Source: an uncultured Mucispirillum sp.
Lineage (GTDB): Bacteria; Chrysiogenota; Deferribacteres; Deferribacterales; Mucispirillaceae
Reading direction: 5' to 3'
DNA length: 64,000 nt
NCBI GenBank assembly: GCA_944325215.1
Contig: CALUZC010000010.1
Location: 19,186 to 83,185 of the forward strand
Part shown: positions 1-7,357 of the stretch, one piece after another
How positions within the stretch are numbered: the first letter of the stretch is position 1
How the letters are laid out: every line of letters begins with the position of its first letter
Made by a program: the position numbers and the translations under genes
The notes under the pieces: generated by a model
What the model was told of the DNA's origin: nothing
The model's database searches: none
What the model saw: the letters and a program-made list of their open reading frames with translations, nothing else

Positions 1-2
1 AA

Positions 3-638
3 TATCTAGCTGAAGCAATAAAAGAAGAGAAAGAAGAACAGGTTAGAATCCAGCTTGCAAAAAAAATAGCTTTATTTAAAGATGAACGAGCAGGAAGAAT
101 ACTTTTAGAGCTTTTAGATGATGGTTCTATACCTTTAAGGGAGGCTGCAGCATCTGGTTTAGCACGTAAGAATAATGGAGAGTTTACTGATATTCTTGTT
201 GATAAAGTTGCTGATAATGATAACTGGGTGGGCTTTTTTGCAGCAAAATCGCTGGCAGGTATAGAAGATGAGCGTGTTATAAAGAAACTTGAAGGTTTTT
301 ATGACAGTGTAGAACAGAATGTTAAACTTGCAATTATTGAAGTGCTTGGTAAATGTAAGGGAGTTGATGCTGCTTTTTTATTATCTAAAATTGAAGATGA
401 AAATGAAGATATAAGAAAGGAAGCTTTAAATTCATTAAGCTTAATGCATGCACCAGTTGCACTGACAGCTGCTATGAAGTTATATAACACTGATAACAGT
501 TGGCTTGTAAGATATAAAGCTGTTAATATAATTCTTGAACAAAAGCCTTTAGGCTATGATACTCTGCTTAGAGCAAGACTTAAAGATGAAACTAATAAGT
601 ATATCCTTGAGCATATCATAGGCGAAATTGGAGAATAG
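3..638 (+). CDS. HEAT-repeat protein, 5' end outside window
   Basis: The reading frame is open from the first in-frame codon of the window, so the gene begins upstream and only its C-terminal 211 residues are seen. The visible part is a run of roughly 30-residue helical repeats with the pattern of HEAT/PBS-lyase repeats (for example LREAAASGLARK, VKLAIIEVLGKC, IRKEALNSLSLM). Such alpha-solenoids are protein-protein scaffolds with no enzymatic residues. It lies 5 bp before cheR and is probably co-transcribed, so a role as a partner in a chemosensory or motility complex is likely but inferred. An internal ATG at 228 is not the start, because the same repeat pattern continues upstream of it. Confidence 0.8.
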   Translation, partial: YLAEAIKEEKEEQVRIQLAKKIALFKDERAGRILLELLDDGSIPLREAAASGLARKNNGEFTDILVDKVADNDNWVGFFAAKSLAGIEDERVIKKLEGFYDSVEQNVKLAIIEVLGKCKGVDAAFLLSKIEDENEDIRKEALNSLSLMHAPVALTAAMKLYNTDNSWLVRYKAVNIILEQKPLGYDTLLRARLKDETNKYILEHIIGEIGE

Positions 639-643
639 ATGTT

Positions 644-1474
644 ATGCTTATAAATTCAATAAAAATTAATGATCAGGAATTTGTGGAGTTAAAGGATATT
701 ATTTATCAGAATTCAGGGATAATGTTTGCAGAAAATAAAAAATATCTTCTTGAAAACAGACTATCAAAAAGGCTGTCTGATTTAAACTTTACCACATTTA
801 AAGATTACATATATTATTTAAAATACGACATAAAGAAGAGACAGGAATTAGATACTTTAATCAACCTTGTAACTATTAACGAAACATATTTTTTAAGGGA
901 GCGCGGTCAGCTTGATTATTTAATATCTCATATAGTTCCTGAGTTAATAAAGGCAGGTAAAAGAAGCATTAAGATATGGTCAGCCCCATGTTCAACAGGT
1001 GAGGAGCCATATTCAATTTCTATATTATTAAAAAATGCAGGATTATTTGATAAAGCAAATATAGAGATTATCGCTACAGATATTAACTCAGAAGTAGTGG
1101 CACTTGCAAAAAAAGGTGAATACAGGCAGGCTTCATTTAGAGGTGTGCCAGCTGATTTTATGAAAAATTTTGATGTGCAGGGGCAAAGCTACTTTATTAA
1201 AGAAGAATTAAAAAGGCATGTTCGATTTAATACAGGTAATATTACAACACCATCTATTGTAAGTATGATAGGTAAGGTTGATGTTATTTTTTGTAGAAAT
1301 GTGCTTATTTATTTTGATATGGACGGTAAGCAAAGAACAATAAAGAATTTCCATAATATGCTTACAGATCCCGGCTACCTTTGTCTTGGACACTCTGAAA
1401 CATTAAATAAAATTTCAGATGAGTTTGTTATGAAAAATGCAGGAACCTGCATTATTTACTTAAAAAAACAATAA
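644..1474 (+). CDS. cheR: CheR chemotaxis protein methyltransferase
   Basis: This 276-residue protein is a full-length CheR, which uses SAM to methylate glutamates on methyl-accepting chemotaxis proteins in the cytoplasm. The helical N-terminal domain (about residues 1-85) ends in the family motif NETYFLRE. The Rossmann domain follows, with WSAPCSTGEEPYSI as the SAM loop, IIATDIN for the acidic SAM contact and FCRNVLIYF near the active site. No TPR or GAF extension is present. The start codon lies 5 bp after the stop of the HEAT-repeat gene, and a terminator follows. Two candidate methyl-accepting receptors are encoded at 39.4-43.0 kb. Confidence 0.95.
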   Translation: MLINSIKINDQEFVELKDIIYQNSGIMFAENKKYLLENRLSKRLSDLNFTTFKDYIYYLKYDIKKRQELDTLINLVTINETYFLRERGQLDYLISHIVPELIKAGKRSIKIWSAPCSTGEEPYSISILLKNAGLFDKANIEIIATDINSEVVALAKKGEYRQASFRGVPADFMKNFDVQGQSYFIKEELKRHVRFNTGNITTPSIVSMIGKVDVIFCRNVLIYFDMDGKQRTIKNFHNMLTDPGYLCLGHSETLNKISDEFVMKNAGTCIIYLKKQ

Positions 1475-1480
1475 AAAAAT

Positions 1481-1512
1481 AACCCAGTCATTTAAAATGG
1501 CTGGGTTTTTTA
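1481..1512 (+). terminator. Rho-independent terminator after cheR
   Basis: A 13-bp stem (AACCCAGTCATTT paired with AAATGGCTGGGTT, one G-T wobble) is followed by a run of T. It closes the HEAT-cheR transcript. Confidence 0.85.
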
Positions 1513-1635
1513 TAATAATAGTGTATAAAATAAGTAAAAGTCTTGATATTTCAATAAAAATTAATTATATTTAACATATATATAACTTTTGTTATAAGCA
1601 GTTAAACTATATATTTTAACAGCAGGAGGTGTTAT

Positions 1636-1938
1636 ATGGCTACTCCTTATGATGTATCAACTGTAGTTTCTAGAAGTTATATTCCTGAGCAGATGCAGGA
1701 AAGCATGCAGAAAGGGCAGGAACAAAAGAATGCAATGTTTTTAGCAGAGTTTCAAAAGGAATATGAAAAAAAACATCAAGAAATTGGAAAGACTTTAAAG
1801 GCTGAAAGTGCTGGTGTTGCTGATAGAGCTGTTAAAATGGAAGAAGAACGTAAAAAAAAGGAAAAAAGAAAACATAAAAATAAAGAGATGTTAAAAAAAG
1901 ATAAAAATAATAGTCATAAAATAGATATTCAGGCATAG
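1636..1938 (+). CDS. Small Lys/Glu-rich protein at head of motility set
   Basis: This 100-residue protein is not recognised. The first 45 residues are polar with several Met/Gln, and the last 45 are a highly charged Lys/Glu helix likely to be coiled coil. There is no signal peptide or membrane segment. The start has a strong ribosome site (GGAGG) about 7 bp upstream. It is the first of four closely spaced genes (gaps of 2, -1 and 2 bp), the others being a PilZ-like protein, a membrane-anchored helix-turn-helix protein and a FliK-like protein. A cytoplasmic flagella-related role is therefore plausible but unproven. Confidence 0.6.
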   Translation: MATPYDVSTVVSRSYIPEQMQESMQKGQEQKNAMFLAEFQKEYEKKHQEIGKTLKAESAGVADRAVKMEEERKKKEKRKHKNKEMLKKDKNNSHKIDIQA

Positions 1939-1940
1939 AA

Positions 1941-2714
1941 ATGGGCAAGCGGGTAAAATTATCATTAATTAATAACGGTATTATTAGTGCAGTTTTTGGA
2001 AATGTTTTGGAATATGAGCCATTAACAATAGAGTTTGAAAATGTTGATATTTTTAAACATTATAACATGATAATTTTCCCGTATATAACCCAAGATGGTA
2101 GAAAAATATTTTTTTTAGACATCTTATCAATAGAAGATAATATAGTTAAATTTAAGTTTAGTAGAGATATAAGTGATATATTTTTTAAATATAATTTTAT
2201 TGAATTTAACCATAATATAAAGATTGTTACTTTTTCAGATAATGAAAGGGAAAAATATATTCAGCTTTCAAACCAGTTAAACATACAAGAATTAAATTCA
2301 ACTGCAAGCAGGCTTAAAGAAGTATATTCAAGAGATGATATTGAAAATAGAGAATTAATTTCTTTTTTGATTGACATTAATTCAAAAATAGATGAAATAT
2401 TATATTTATTAAAACCCAAAATAAATATAGATGGTTCAAAAGAATATACATCTATCATACTAGGTGAAGAGGGTATATTTTTTATAAGCAAGGATAATAT
2501 AGAATCAGAGAATATAATGATACATACAACCATAAGAGATAGTGATGGTTTTTTTTCATTTGCTAGTGTATGTAAAGTAGAAAAATTTTACAGCTGTGGA
2601 GATTTTATAATATATAAAGCAGTTTTTGAAAATATTAATAATGATACAGAAGATAAAATTATCAAATATATATTTAGATTTGAAAGAGAAATGTTAAAAG
2701 AGGCAAATAAATAA
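1941..2714 (+). CDS. Possible PilZ-like protein
   Basis: This 257-residue cytoplasmic protein has a beta-rich N-terminal half, a central helical segment (about residues 125-160, containing LISFLIDINSKIDEILYLL) and a beta-rich C-terminal half ending in IIKYIFRFEREMLK. The central helix followed by a beta domain and a closing helix of the type I-x2-YIF-x2-ER resembles c-di-GMP effectors with PilZ domains found in motility loci. The usual RxxxR and D/NxSxxG c-di-GMP motifs are not clearly present, so the assignment rests on architecture and context. It starts 2 bp after the previous gene and its stop overlaps the next start by 1 bp. Confidence 0.4.
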   Translation: MGKRVKLSLINNGIISAVFGNVLEYEPLTIEFENVDIFKHYNMIIFPYITQDGRKIFFLDILSIEDNIVKFKFSRDISDIFFKYNFIEFNHNIKIVTFSDNEREKYIQLSNQLNIQELNSTASRLKEVYSRDDIENRELISFLIDINSKIDEILYLLKPKINIDGSKEYTSIILGEEGIFFISKDNIESENIMIHTTIRDSDGFFSFASVCKVEKFYSCGDFIIYKAVFENINNDTEDKIIKYIFRFEREMLKEANK

Positions 2715-3316
2715 TGGGCAATACTCTTATAATACTAATGGGTTATATTCTTACATTTATACTAATACTTGTTATTATAAGTTTACTATTAAGAATACGA
2801 AAATTAGAAAGAAAGCTTATAAATTTTTCACCTACTGAAGCTTATGCTATAATGGAAAATATGCATGAAATGGTAATGGAAAGCAGCAGAATTGCAGATA
2901 GTTTGGAAGCTGCCATAAAACAAAAAGAGGCTGTGCTGGAAGATTTATCAGATTTAGTTGATGAAAAATTAAAATTATACGAACGTATAAATAATAATAA
3001 TCGGTATGCAGATATAAAACCAAGAGAAGAAAAAGTTTATGAGCCAAAGAGAGAAACTAATAATACATTTATAAGCAGTGAATCATTAATAAATGAAAAA
3101 ATAAACAAACAGCCTGTAAATATTCAGACTATGAATATTCCATCTGCAGCGAAAGTAACAGAAACAGAGAATAAAGTAGATGGTAATAAGGTGGATAAAA
3201 AAACAAGGATTATTATGCTTCATAAAAGTGGAAAAACAGAAGTAGATATTGCAAAAGAGCTTGGTATTTCCGTAACAGAAGTGCAGCTAGCATTAAGGTT
3301 ACTCCCTAAGGTATAG
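2714..3316 (+). CDS. Membrane-anchored protein with C-terminal HTH-like domain
   Basis: This 200-residue protein has one N-terminal membrane segment (about residues 5-27), a cytoplasmic coiled coil (about 30-100), a low-complexity linker and a C-terminal helix-turn-helix-like module (about 165-198, IIMLHKSGKTEVDIAKELGI then VTEVQLALRLL). This layout matches uncharacterised DUF2802/DUF6115-type proteins commonly encoded among flagellar genes. The HTH-like end may bind protein rather than DNA, since the protein is tethered to the membrane. It shares a base with the previous gene and is followed by the FliK-like gene after 2 bp. Confidence 0.6.
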   Translation: MGNTLIILMGYILTFILILVIISLLLRIRKLERKLINFSPTEAYAIMENMHEMVMESSRIADSLEAAIKQKEAVLEDLSDLVDEKLKLYERINNNNRYADIKPREEKVYEPKRETNNTFISSESLINEKINKQPVNIQTMNIPSAAKVTETENKVDGNKVDKKTRIIMLHKSGKTEVDIAKELGISVTEVQLALRLLPKV

Positions 3317-3318
3317 TT

Positions 3319-4347
3319 ATGGATATGAAAATCTCTGCTTATAGACAGAGTGTTCAAAATGCACCTTTAAAAGAAGGTGATGTTGTATATGCATCAAATA
3401 TAAAAGAAGACAAAGACGGCAAATATATATTGAATATAAATGGCAAAAATGTAGAAGCCCTTTCAAAAGATATATTATCAAACCCACCTGTAAAACTTCA
3501 GATAATAAAAACAGCACCTTTAGAAGTGGAAATTGCAAAACAAAACAGCCCTCTATCATTTAATGTGGGCGATAAAGTAAATGTAAAATTATTATCATCA
3601 TTAAATAATGGTTATATGGTAGAAATTGGTGGAAAATCATATAATGCATCACTTTTAAGCACGCCCCAAAGCAGCAGGTTTATTGCAGAAGTAATAAAGA
3701 CAGATGGCTTATTATTATTAAAAGAAACAAATATATCACCAAAACTTTCAGCACTATCATTAATGGCAAAAGAAATAACAGCTTTTAACCAAAGAGAAAT
3801 AGTAAATATTTTAAAAGAAAACGGTGTAATACAGTTACAATCATTGGCAGCAGATGATATAAAGAAATTTTTAAGGAATTCTGGGCAGTTTTTTGAAAAC
3901 AGGCTTTCAAAAGGGTTAGATATAGATGGCGACGCAAAACTTGCAGCTTATGTTACAGGAAATAATATGGCAGAAAATGCAATATCAAAACTGCAAATTG
4001 CAAATGTATTAATGGGAAGTGATTTTTTTGCTTTTTTTGAAAATGAAGAGCTTGATTTTGATGATGGTATTATGCGTTTTTCAAGAAATAATAAGGGTGG
4101 TTACAGCTTATTTATTAAAATAAATTTTTCAAAAATAGGCGAAACTATTATTAGTTTTATAAAGCATTACGAAAATACATATAATATAACTGTTAGAACA
4201 AAAGTAAATATATCAGCAGAACTTTCAAGGCTGCATATAAAAAACTGTAATATATACTGGAAAGAAATGAAAGAAAGAGACAAAGAGTTTTTTATAATAA
4301 AAAAAGATGACTTAAAAGAAATGCAGGGGTTTGAAACAATAGGATAA
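3319..4347 (+). CDS. FliK-like flagellar hook-length control protein
   Basis: The 342-residue product has two beta-rich repeats at the N-terminus (about residues 15-125, each with the form 'GDVV/GDKV ... L.NG'), a helical centre and a C-terminal beta domain. The central LRNSGQFFENRL matches a segment typical of divergent FliK homologues, which measure hook length and switch flagellar export specificity. The C-terminal part around 255-325 has the expected position of the export-switch domain but little readable identity. No signal peptide is present, consistent with type III export. As last gene of a four-gene set, it gives the best evidence that the set is flagellar. Confidence 0.5.
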   Translation: MDMKISAYRQSVQNAPLKEGDVVYASNIKEDKDGKYILNINGKNVEALSKDILSNPPVKLQIIKTAPLEVEIAKQNSPLSFNVGDKVNVKLLSSLNNGYMVEIGGKSYNASLLSTPQSSRFIAEVIKTDGLLLLKETNISPKLSALSLMAKEITAFNQREIVNILKENGVIQLQSLAADDIKKFLRNSGQFFENRLSKGLDIDGDAKLAAYVTGNNMAENAISKLQIANVLMGSDFFAFFENEELDFDDGIMRFSRNNKGGYSLFIKINFSKIGETIISFIKHYENTYNITVRTKVNISAELSRLHIKNCNIYWKEMKERDKEFFIIKKDDLKEMQGFETIG

Positions 4348-4613
4348 AAAAATTATTATAAATATAAAATAATTTGTTATATAATTTCTTAAATAGGAAA
4401 ACCCATTATTTAATCTTAATTAGCAATATAAACAATTTATTCCTAAACTACGCTTCTTTAATATAAAATTTTATAAATATTAGTTTATTATAAACATAAA
4501 ATCATCACAAAAAGTATTTAATATAAACTTATTTCTGTCATATGCCAAAAATAAATATTGCAAAAATCATAGAAAGTGGTAATATGGTGTAAGCAAAAAA
4601 TAATGGGTAGAGT

Positions 4614-4955
4614 ATGTCACGTCCTAAAAAATGTAGAAAAGTTTGCTGTATGCCTTTAGTGGATAAGTTTGTTCCTTTTGGTAATAATGGCAGGTCTAAT
4701 TCTGTTGTTATGACCATAGATGAATACGAGACTATAAGGCTTATAGATAAGGAAGGTTTTTCTCAGGAAGAGTGTTCAAAATACATGAATGTGGCAAGAA
4801 CTACCATACAAAATGTATATAATAGTGCCAGAAAAAAAATTGCAGAAGCATTAGTTTTAGGTGTTACATTATACATTAATGGTGGCGATTACACTCTTTG
4901 TAATAAAAAAGAATACCACAGTTTATGTGGTAAATGCAAAGAGCATAATATATAA
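4614..4955 (+). CDS. DUF134 family putative DNA-binding regulator
   Basis: This 113-residue protein begins with the family signature MSRPKKCRKV, followed by a conserved Cys cluster (C7, C11, C12), the segment VVMTIDEYETIRLIDKEG and a sigma-70 region 4-like helix-turn-helix (SQEECSKYMNVARTTIQNV). The C-terminal tail carries additional Cys (CNKK, CGKC), perhaps for metal binding. DUF134 proteins are predicted regulators usually encoded with dinitrogenase-cofactor-like (NifX) proteins and Mrp ATPases, exactly the arrangement here (mrp 21 bp downstream). Control of this small operon is the likely role, inferred from that recurring context. Confidence 0.85.
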   Translation: MSRPKKCRKVCCMPLVDKFVPFGNNGRSNSVVMTIDEYETIRLIDKEGFSQEECSKYMNVARTTIQNVYNSARKKIAEALVLGVTLYINGGDYTLCNKKEYHSLCGKCKEHNI

Positions 4956-4976
4956 GTAAGAATTAAGGAGAGTTAC

Positions 4977-5804
4977 ATGTCAAGTGATAGTTGTTCACAT
5001 AACTGTGGTGGCTGTAATGTAGATTGCAGCGACAGGCAGGAAGAAAGTTTATTTGCAAAATTAAATGAGCATAGTAAAGTAAAAAAAGTAATAGGTATTG
5101 TTAGTGGCAAGGGCGGTGTTGGTAAAAGCCTTGTTACATCACTTTTAGCAGTTGCTGCTCAAAGAAAAGGTTTAAGGGCAGCTATAATGGACGCAGATAT
5201 TACAGGCCCTTCCATACCAAAATCTTTTGGTGTCCATGAAAAAGCAAGGGCAAGCCAAATGGGTATGATGCCATCATTATCGAGTAACGGTATACAGATT
5301 ATGTCATTAAATTTAATATCTGAAAATGAAACAGATCCTGTTATATGGCGTGGACCAGTTATTGCAGGTGTTGTTAAGCAGTTTTGGACAGATGTTGTTT
5401 GGAAAGATGTAGATATTATGTTTATAGATATGCCACCGGGAACTGGTGATGTGCCATTGACAGTATTTCAGTCTATTCCTGTTGATGGAATAGTAATAGT
5501 ATCTTCCCCTCAAGAGCTTGTGGGTATGATAGTTGAAAAAGCAGTTAATATGGCTTCTATGATGGATAAGGAAGTTATAGCATTAGTTGAAAATATGAGT
5601 TATTTAAAATGCCCAGACTGTGGCAAAGAAATAAAAATATTTGGCGAAAGTAATATTGAAAAAATTGCTAAAAAGCACAACATAAAATTAACTGCAAAAC
5701 TTCCTATTGACCCTAGTATTGCTTCTCTTGTAGACAGTGGTAAAATAGAAGAAAGCAATGTATCTGCCCTTGATGAAATATTAGAAAAAATACTTTCAAG
5801 ATAA
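4977..5804 (+). CDS. mrp: Mrp/NBP35-type Fe-S carrier P-loop ATPase
   Basis: This 275-residue protein belongs to the Mrp/ApbC/NBP35 family, ATPases that hold and transfer [4Fe-4S] clusters to target proteins in the cytoplasm. It has a Cys-rich N-terminus (C-x3-C-x2-C-x3-C within residues 6-17) like the ferredoxin-type extension of NBP35, a deviant Walker A GKGGVGKS at about residue 44, the switch DADITGPSIP, FIDMPPGTGD, and the bridging-cluster motif CPDC at about 208. A ribosome site (AAGGAG) precedes the start. The neighbouring DUF134 regulator and NifX-like protein suggest a dedicated cluster assembly or sensing unit. Confidence 0.93.
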   Translation: MSSDSCSHNCGGCNVDCSDRQEESLFAKLNEHSKVKKVIGIVSGKGGVGKSLVTSLLAVAAQRKGLRAAIMDADITGPSIPKSFGVHEKARASQMGMMPSLSSNGIQIMSLNLISENETDPVIWRGPVIAGVVKQFWTDVVWKDVDIMFIDMPPGTGDVPLTVFQSIPVDGIVIVSSPQELVGMIVEKAVNMASMMDKEVIALVENMSYLKCPDCGKEIKIFGESNIEKIAKKHNIKLTAKLPIDPSIASLVDSGKIEESNVSALDEILEKILSR

Positions 5805-5819
5805 CTTAGGAGTTTAAGC

Positions 5820-6209
5820 ATGATAGTAGCAGTTGCAGTAGAAAATGGAAAAGTATGCCCACATTTTGGGCACAGCCCGTCATTTTCTTTTTATGAGATT
5901 AATGATGGAAAAATAATTTCAGAAAAAAATATTGAAAGCCCAGGTCATGGTCATGGAATATTGCCTGAATTTATAGCATCAAATGGTGCAAAAGTTGTAA
6001 TAGCAGGTGGTATGGGGCAGGGTGCTGTCCATGGCTGTGCTTCATATGGTATACAGGTGGTTACAGGTGTTGAAGGTGATGCTGATATGGCAGTAGAACT
6101 TTATGCAAAGGGAGAGCTTTCACCAAAAATAGAAACGTGTTCATGTCATGGTCATAGTAATAGCCATAATGAAGGTCATTCCTGCAGCAGTGGAAAATGT
6201 AATCATTAA
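5820..6209 (+). CDS. NifX/NafY-family dinitrogenase cofactor-like protein
   Basis: This 129-residue protein has the dinitrogenase iron-molybdenum cofactor fold: an N-terminal IVAVAVENGKVCPHFGHSP and a central VVIAGGMGQGAVHGC with alternating strands and helices. Members bind Fe-S or Fe-Mo precursor clusters. The last 25 residues are a His/Cys-rich tail (CSCHGHSNSHNEGHSC) likely to bind metal. No nif structural genes are in view, so nitrogen fixation is not implied; most such proteins in anaerobes are stand-alone. It follows mrp by 15 bp and ends the operon before a hairpin at 6218-6243. Confidence 0.88.
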   Translation: MIVAVAVENGKVCPHFGHSPSFSFYEINDGKIISEKNIESPGHGHGILPEFIASNGAKVVIAGGMGQGAVHGCASYGIQVVTGVEGDADMAVELYAKGELSPKIETCSCHGHSNSHNEGHSCSSGKCNH

Positions 6210-6217
6210 TAATATAT

Positions 6218-6243
6218 AAAGTGCAGTTTTATAGCTGCACTTT
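6218..6243 (+). terminator. Hairpin after NifX-like gene
   Basis: AAAGTGCAG pairs perfectly with CTGCACTTT across an 8-nt loop. The T tract is short because a mobile-element-like sequence begins immediately at 6244, which may have cut an older tract. Confidence 0.6.
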
Positions 6244-6500
6244 CAGATTGTCGAAAAAATATATTTTTTCGCCAGTCTTTTAATGAGCCGAATAATGCTT
6301 ACCAGCCACTTTTTCTTATTCCTTCTTATTCAGTTGGAAAAAAGTGTCCTTGCAAAATTCGCTCGCCGCATTTTATTAGGCTGTAATGGTAACCAAACTT
6401 GGATACATACTCCAGGTTTAGTTAGACAGTTCAATTTTTAATATAGCTAATCCTGATTATTTTAAATTTAAAAATAATCACCGACTTTTTTGACAGTCTG
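6244..6500. mobile_element. MITE-like element with terminal inverted repeats
   Basis: The left end (CAGATTGTCGAAAAAA, 6244-6259) and the inverted right end (CAGACTGTCAAAAAAG read from 6500 back to 6485) match at 13 of the first 16 positions. A third, inverted copy of the motif lies at 6264-6278 and folds with the left end into a hairpin. The element is flanked by CTTT on both sides (6240-6243 and 6501-6504), a candidate 4-bp target duplication. The interior has no ORF and looks richer in G+C than its surroundings (for example GCTCGCCGC). These features fit a non-autonomous transposable element, although no transposase or second copy is in the window. Confidence 0.55.
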
Positions 6501-6522
6501 CTTTTTATTATGGAGAGAAATT

Positions 6523-7269
6523 TTGAGTAAAATAGATTATTCTAAAACATATAACAAAAGCTATTATGATGACTATTCCAACGGAGCAGGTTATGAAAAT
6601 AACAAGCTTTGGGAATATATGTTTAGCAATATTGCAGATATTATAATCCAAAAATATAACCCTAAAACTGTTCTTGATATTGGCTGTGCATTTGGTTATT
6701 TAGTGCATGCATTTCGCAAAAAAGGGGTGGAATCTTACGGTATTGATGTATCAGAATATGCCATTAATCATGCTGATGAAAGTGTAAAGCCCTATTTAAA
6801 AAATATGTCTGCATTAGATGAGCTGCCTGAAAATTTTCCAAAACATTATGATTTAGTAGTAAGTATAGAAATGATAGAACATTTATATGAAGAAGATGGG
6901 CTTAAAGTAATAGATAAAATGGTATCATATGCAGATAAAGTGCTGATTTCTTCCACAGATGATGATTATGATGATGTAACACATTTCAATGTTCAAAAAA
7001 AAGAATACTGGGTAGATAAGTTTGCAAGAAAGGGCTTTCTCCGTAACTTAGAAGATGATGTTACCTTTATATCATATAACACATACTTATTTGAAAAGGC
7101 AGAAAGCATGGATTTGTATGATGTAATAAACCATTATGAAAAATCCATAAAAATACAAAAAAAGATATACAGTAAACCAAGGCAGTTTATAAATAATTTA
7201 TTTAATACAAAACTTATTCGCTTTAAACCATTGGTAAAGAAAATATTAAAAACTATACATATAAAATAG
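6523..7269 (+). CDS. Class I SAM-dependent methyltransferase
   Basis: The product (248 residues from the TTG start) has a Rossmann methyltransferase core: VLDIGCAFGYLVHAF (motif I), YGIDVSEYAI (motif II) and DLVVSIEMIEHLYEEDG, as in Methyltransf_11/23 enzymes acting on small molecules or sugars. The C-terminal 70 residues are basic and helical. A TTG at 6523 is chosen because a ribosome site (TGGAGAG) lies 8 bp upstream, and because the alternative ATG at 6490 falls inside the inverted repeat of the preceding element. The substrate is unknown; glycan or LPS modification is possible given the sugar-phosphate mutase that follows. Confidence 0.75.
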   Translation: MSKIDYSKTYNKSYYDDYSNGAGYENNKLWEYMFSNIADIIIQKYNPKTVLDIGCAFGYLVHAFRKKGVESYGIDVSEYAINHADESVKPYLKNMSALDELPENFPKHYDLVVSIEMIEHLYEEDGLKVIDKMVSYADKVLISSTDDDYDDVTHFNVQKKEYWVDKFARKGFLRNLEDDVTFISYNTYLFEKAESMDLYDVINHYEKSIKIQKKIYSKPRQFINNLFNTKLIRFKPLVKKILKTIHIK

Positions 7270-7291
7270 TGGAAAAAATAATTTATTATAC

Positions 7292-7320
7292 TTGAACTAT
7301 TTAAAATATTATTCTATGAT
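7292..7320 (+). promoter_or_regulatory. Sigma-70 promoter of phosphohexomutase gene
   Basis: TTGAAC (7292-7297) and TATGAT (7315-7320) are separated by exactly 17 bp, and lie about 38 bp upstream of the start codon at 7358. Confidence 0.6.
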
Positions 7321-7357
7321 GTATTAATAAACAATTCTTTCAAGGGGGTTTTTACCT

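Noticed and set aside
228..638. ATG at 228 as the start of the HEAT-repeat gene
   Set aside because: The same frame is open to the window edge and encodes further HEAT-type helices, so the gene is truncated by the window, not started at 228.
5820..6209. Evidence for nitrogen fixation
   Set aside because: NifX-like domains are common in non-fixing anaerobes, and no nifHDK, nifB or nifEN lies in the window.
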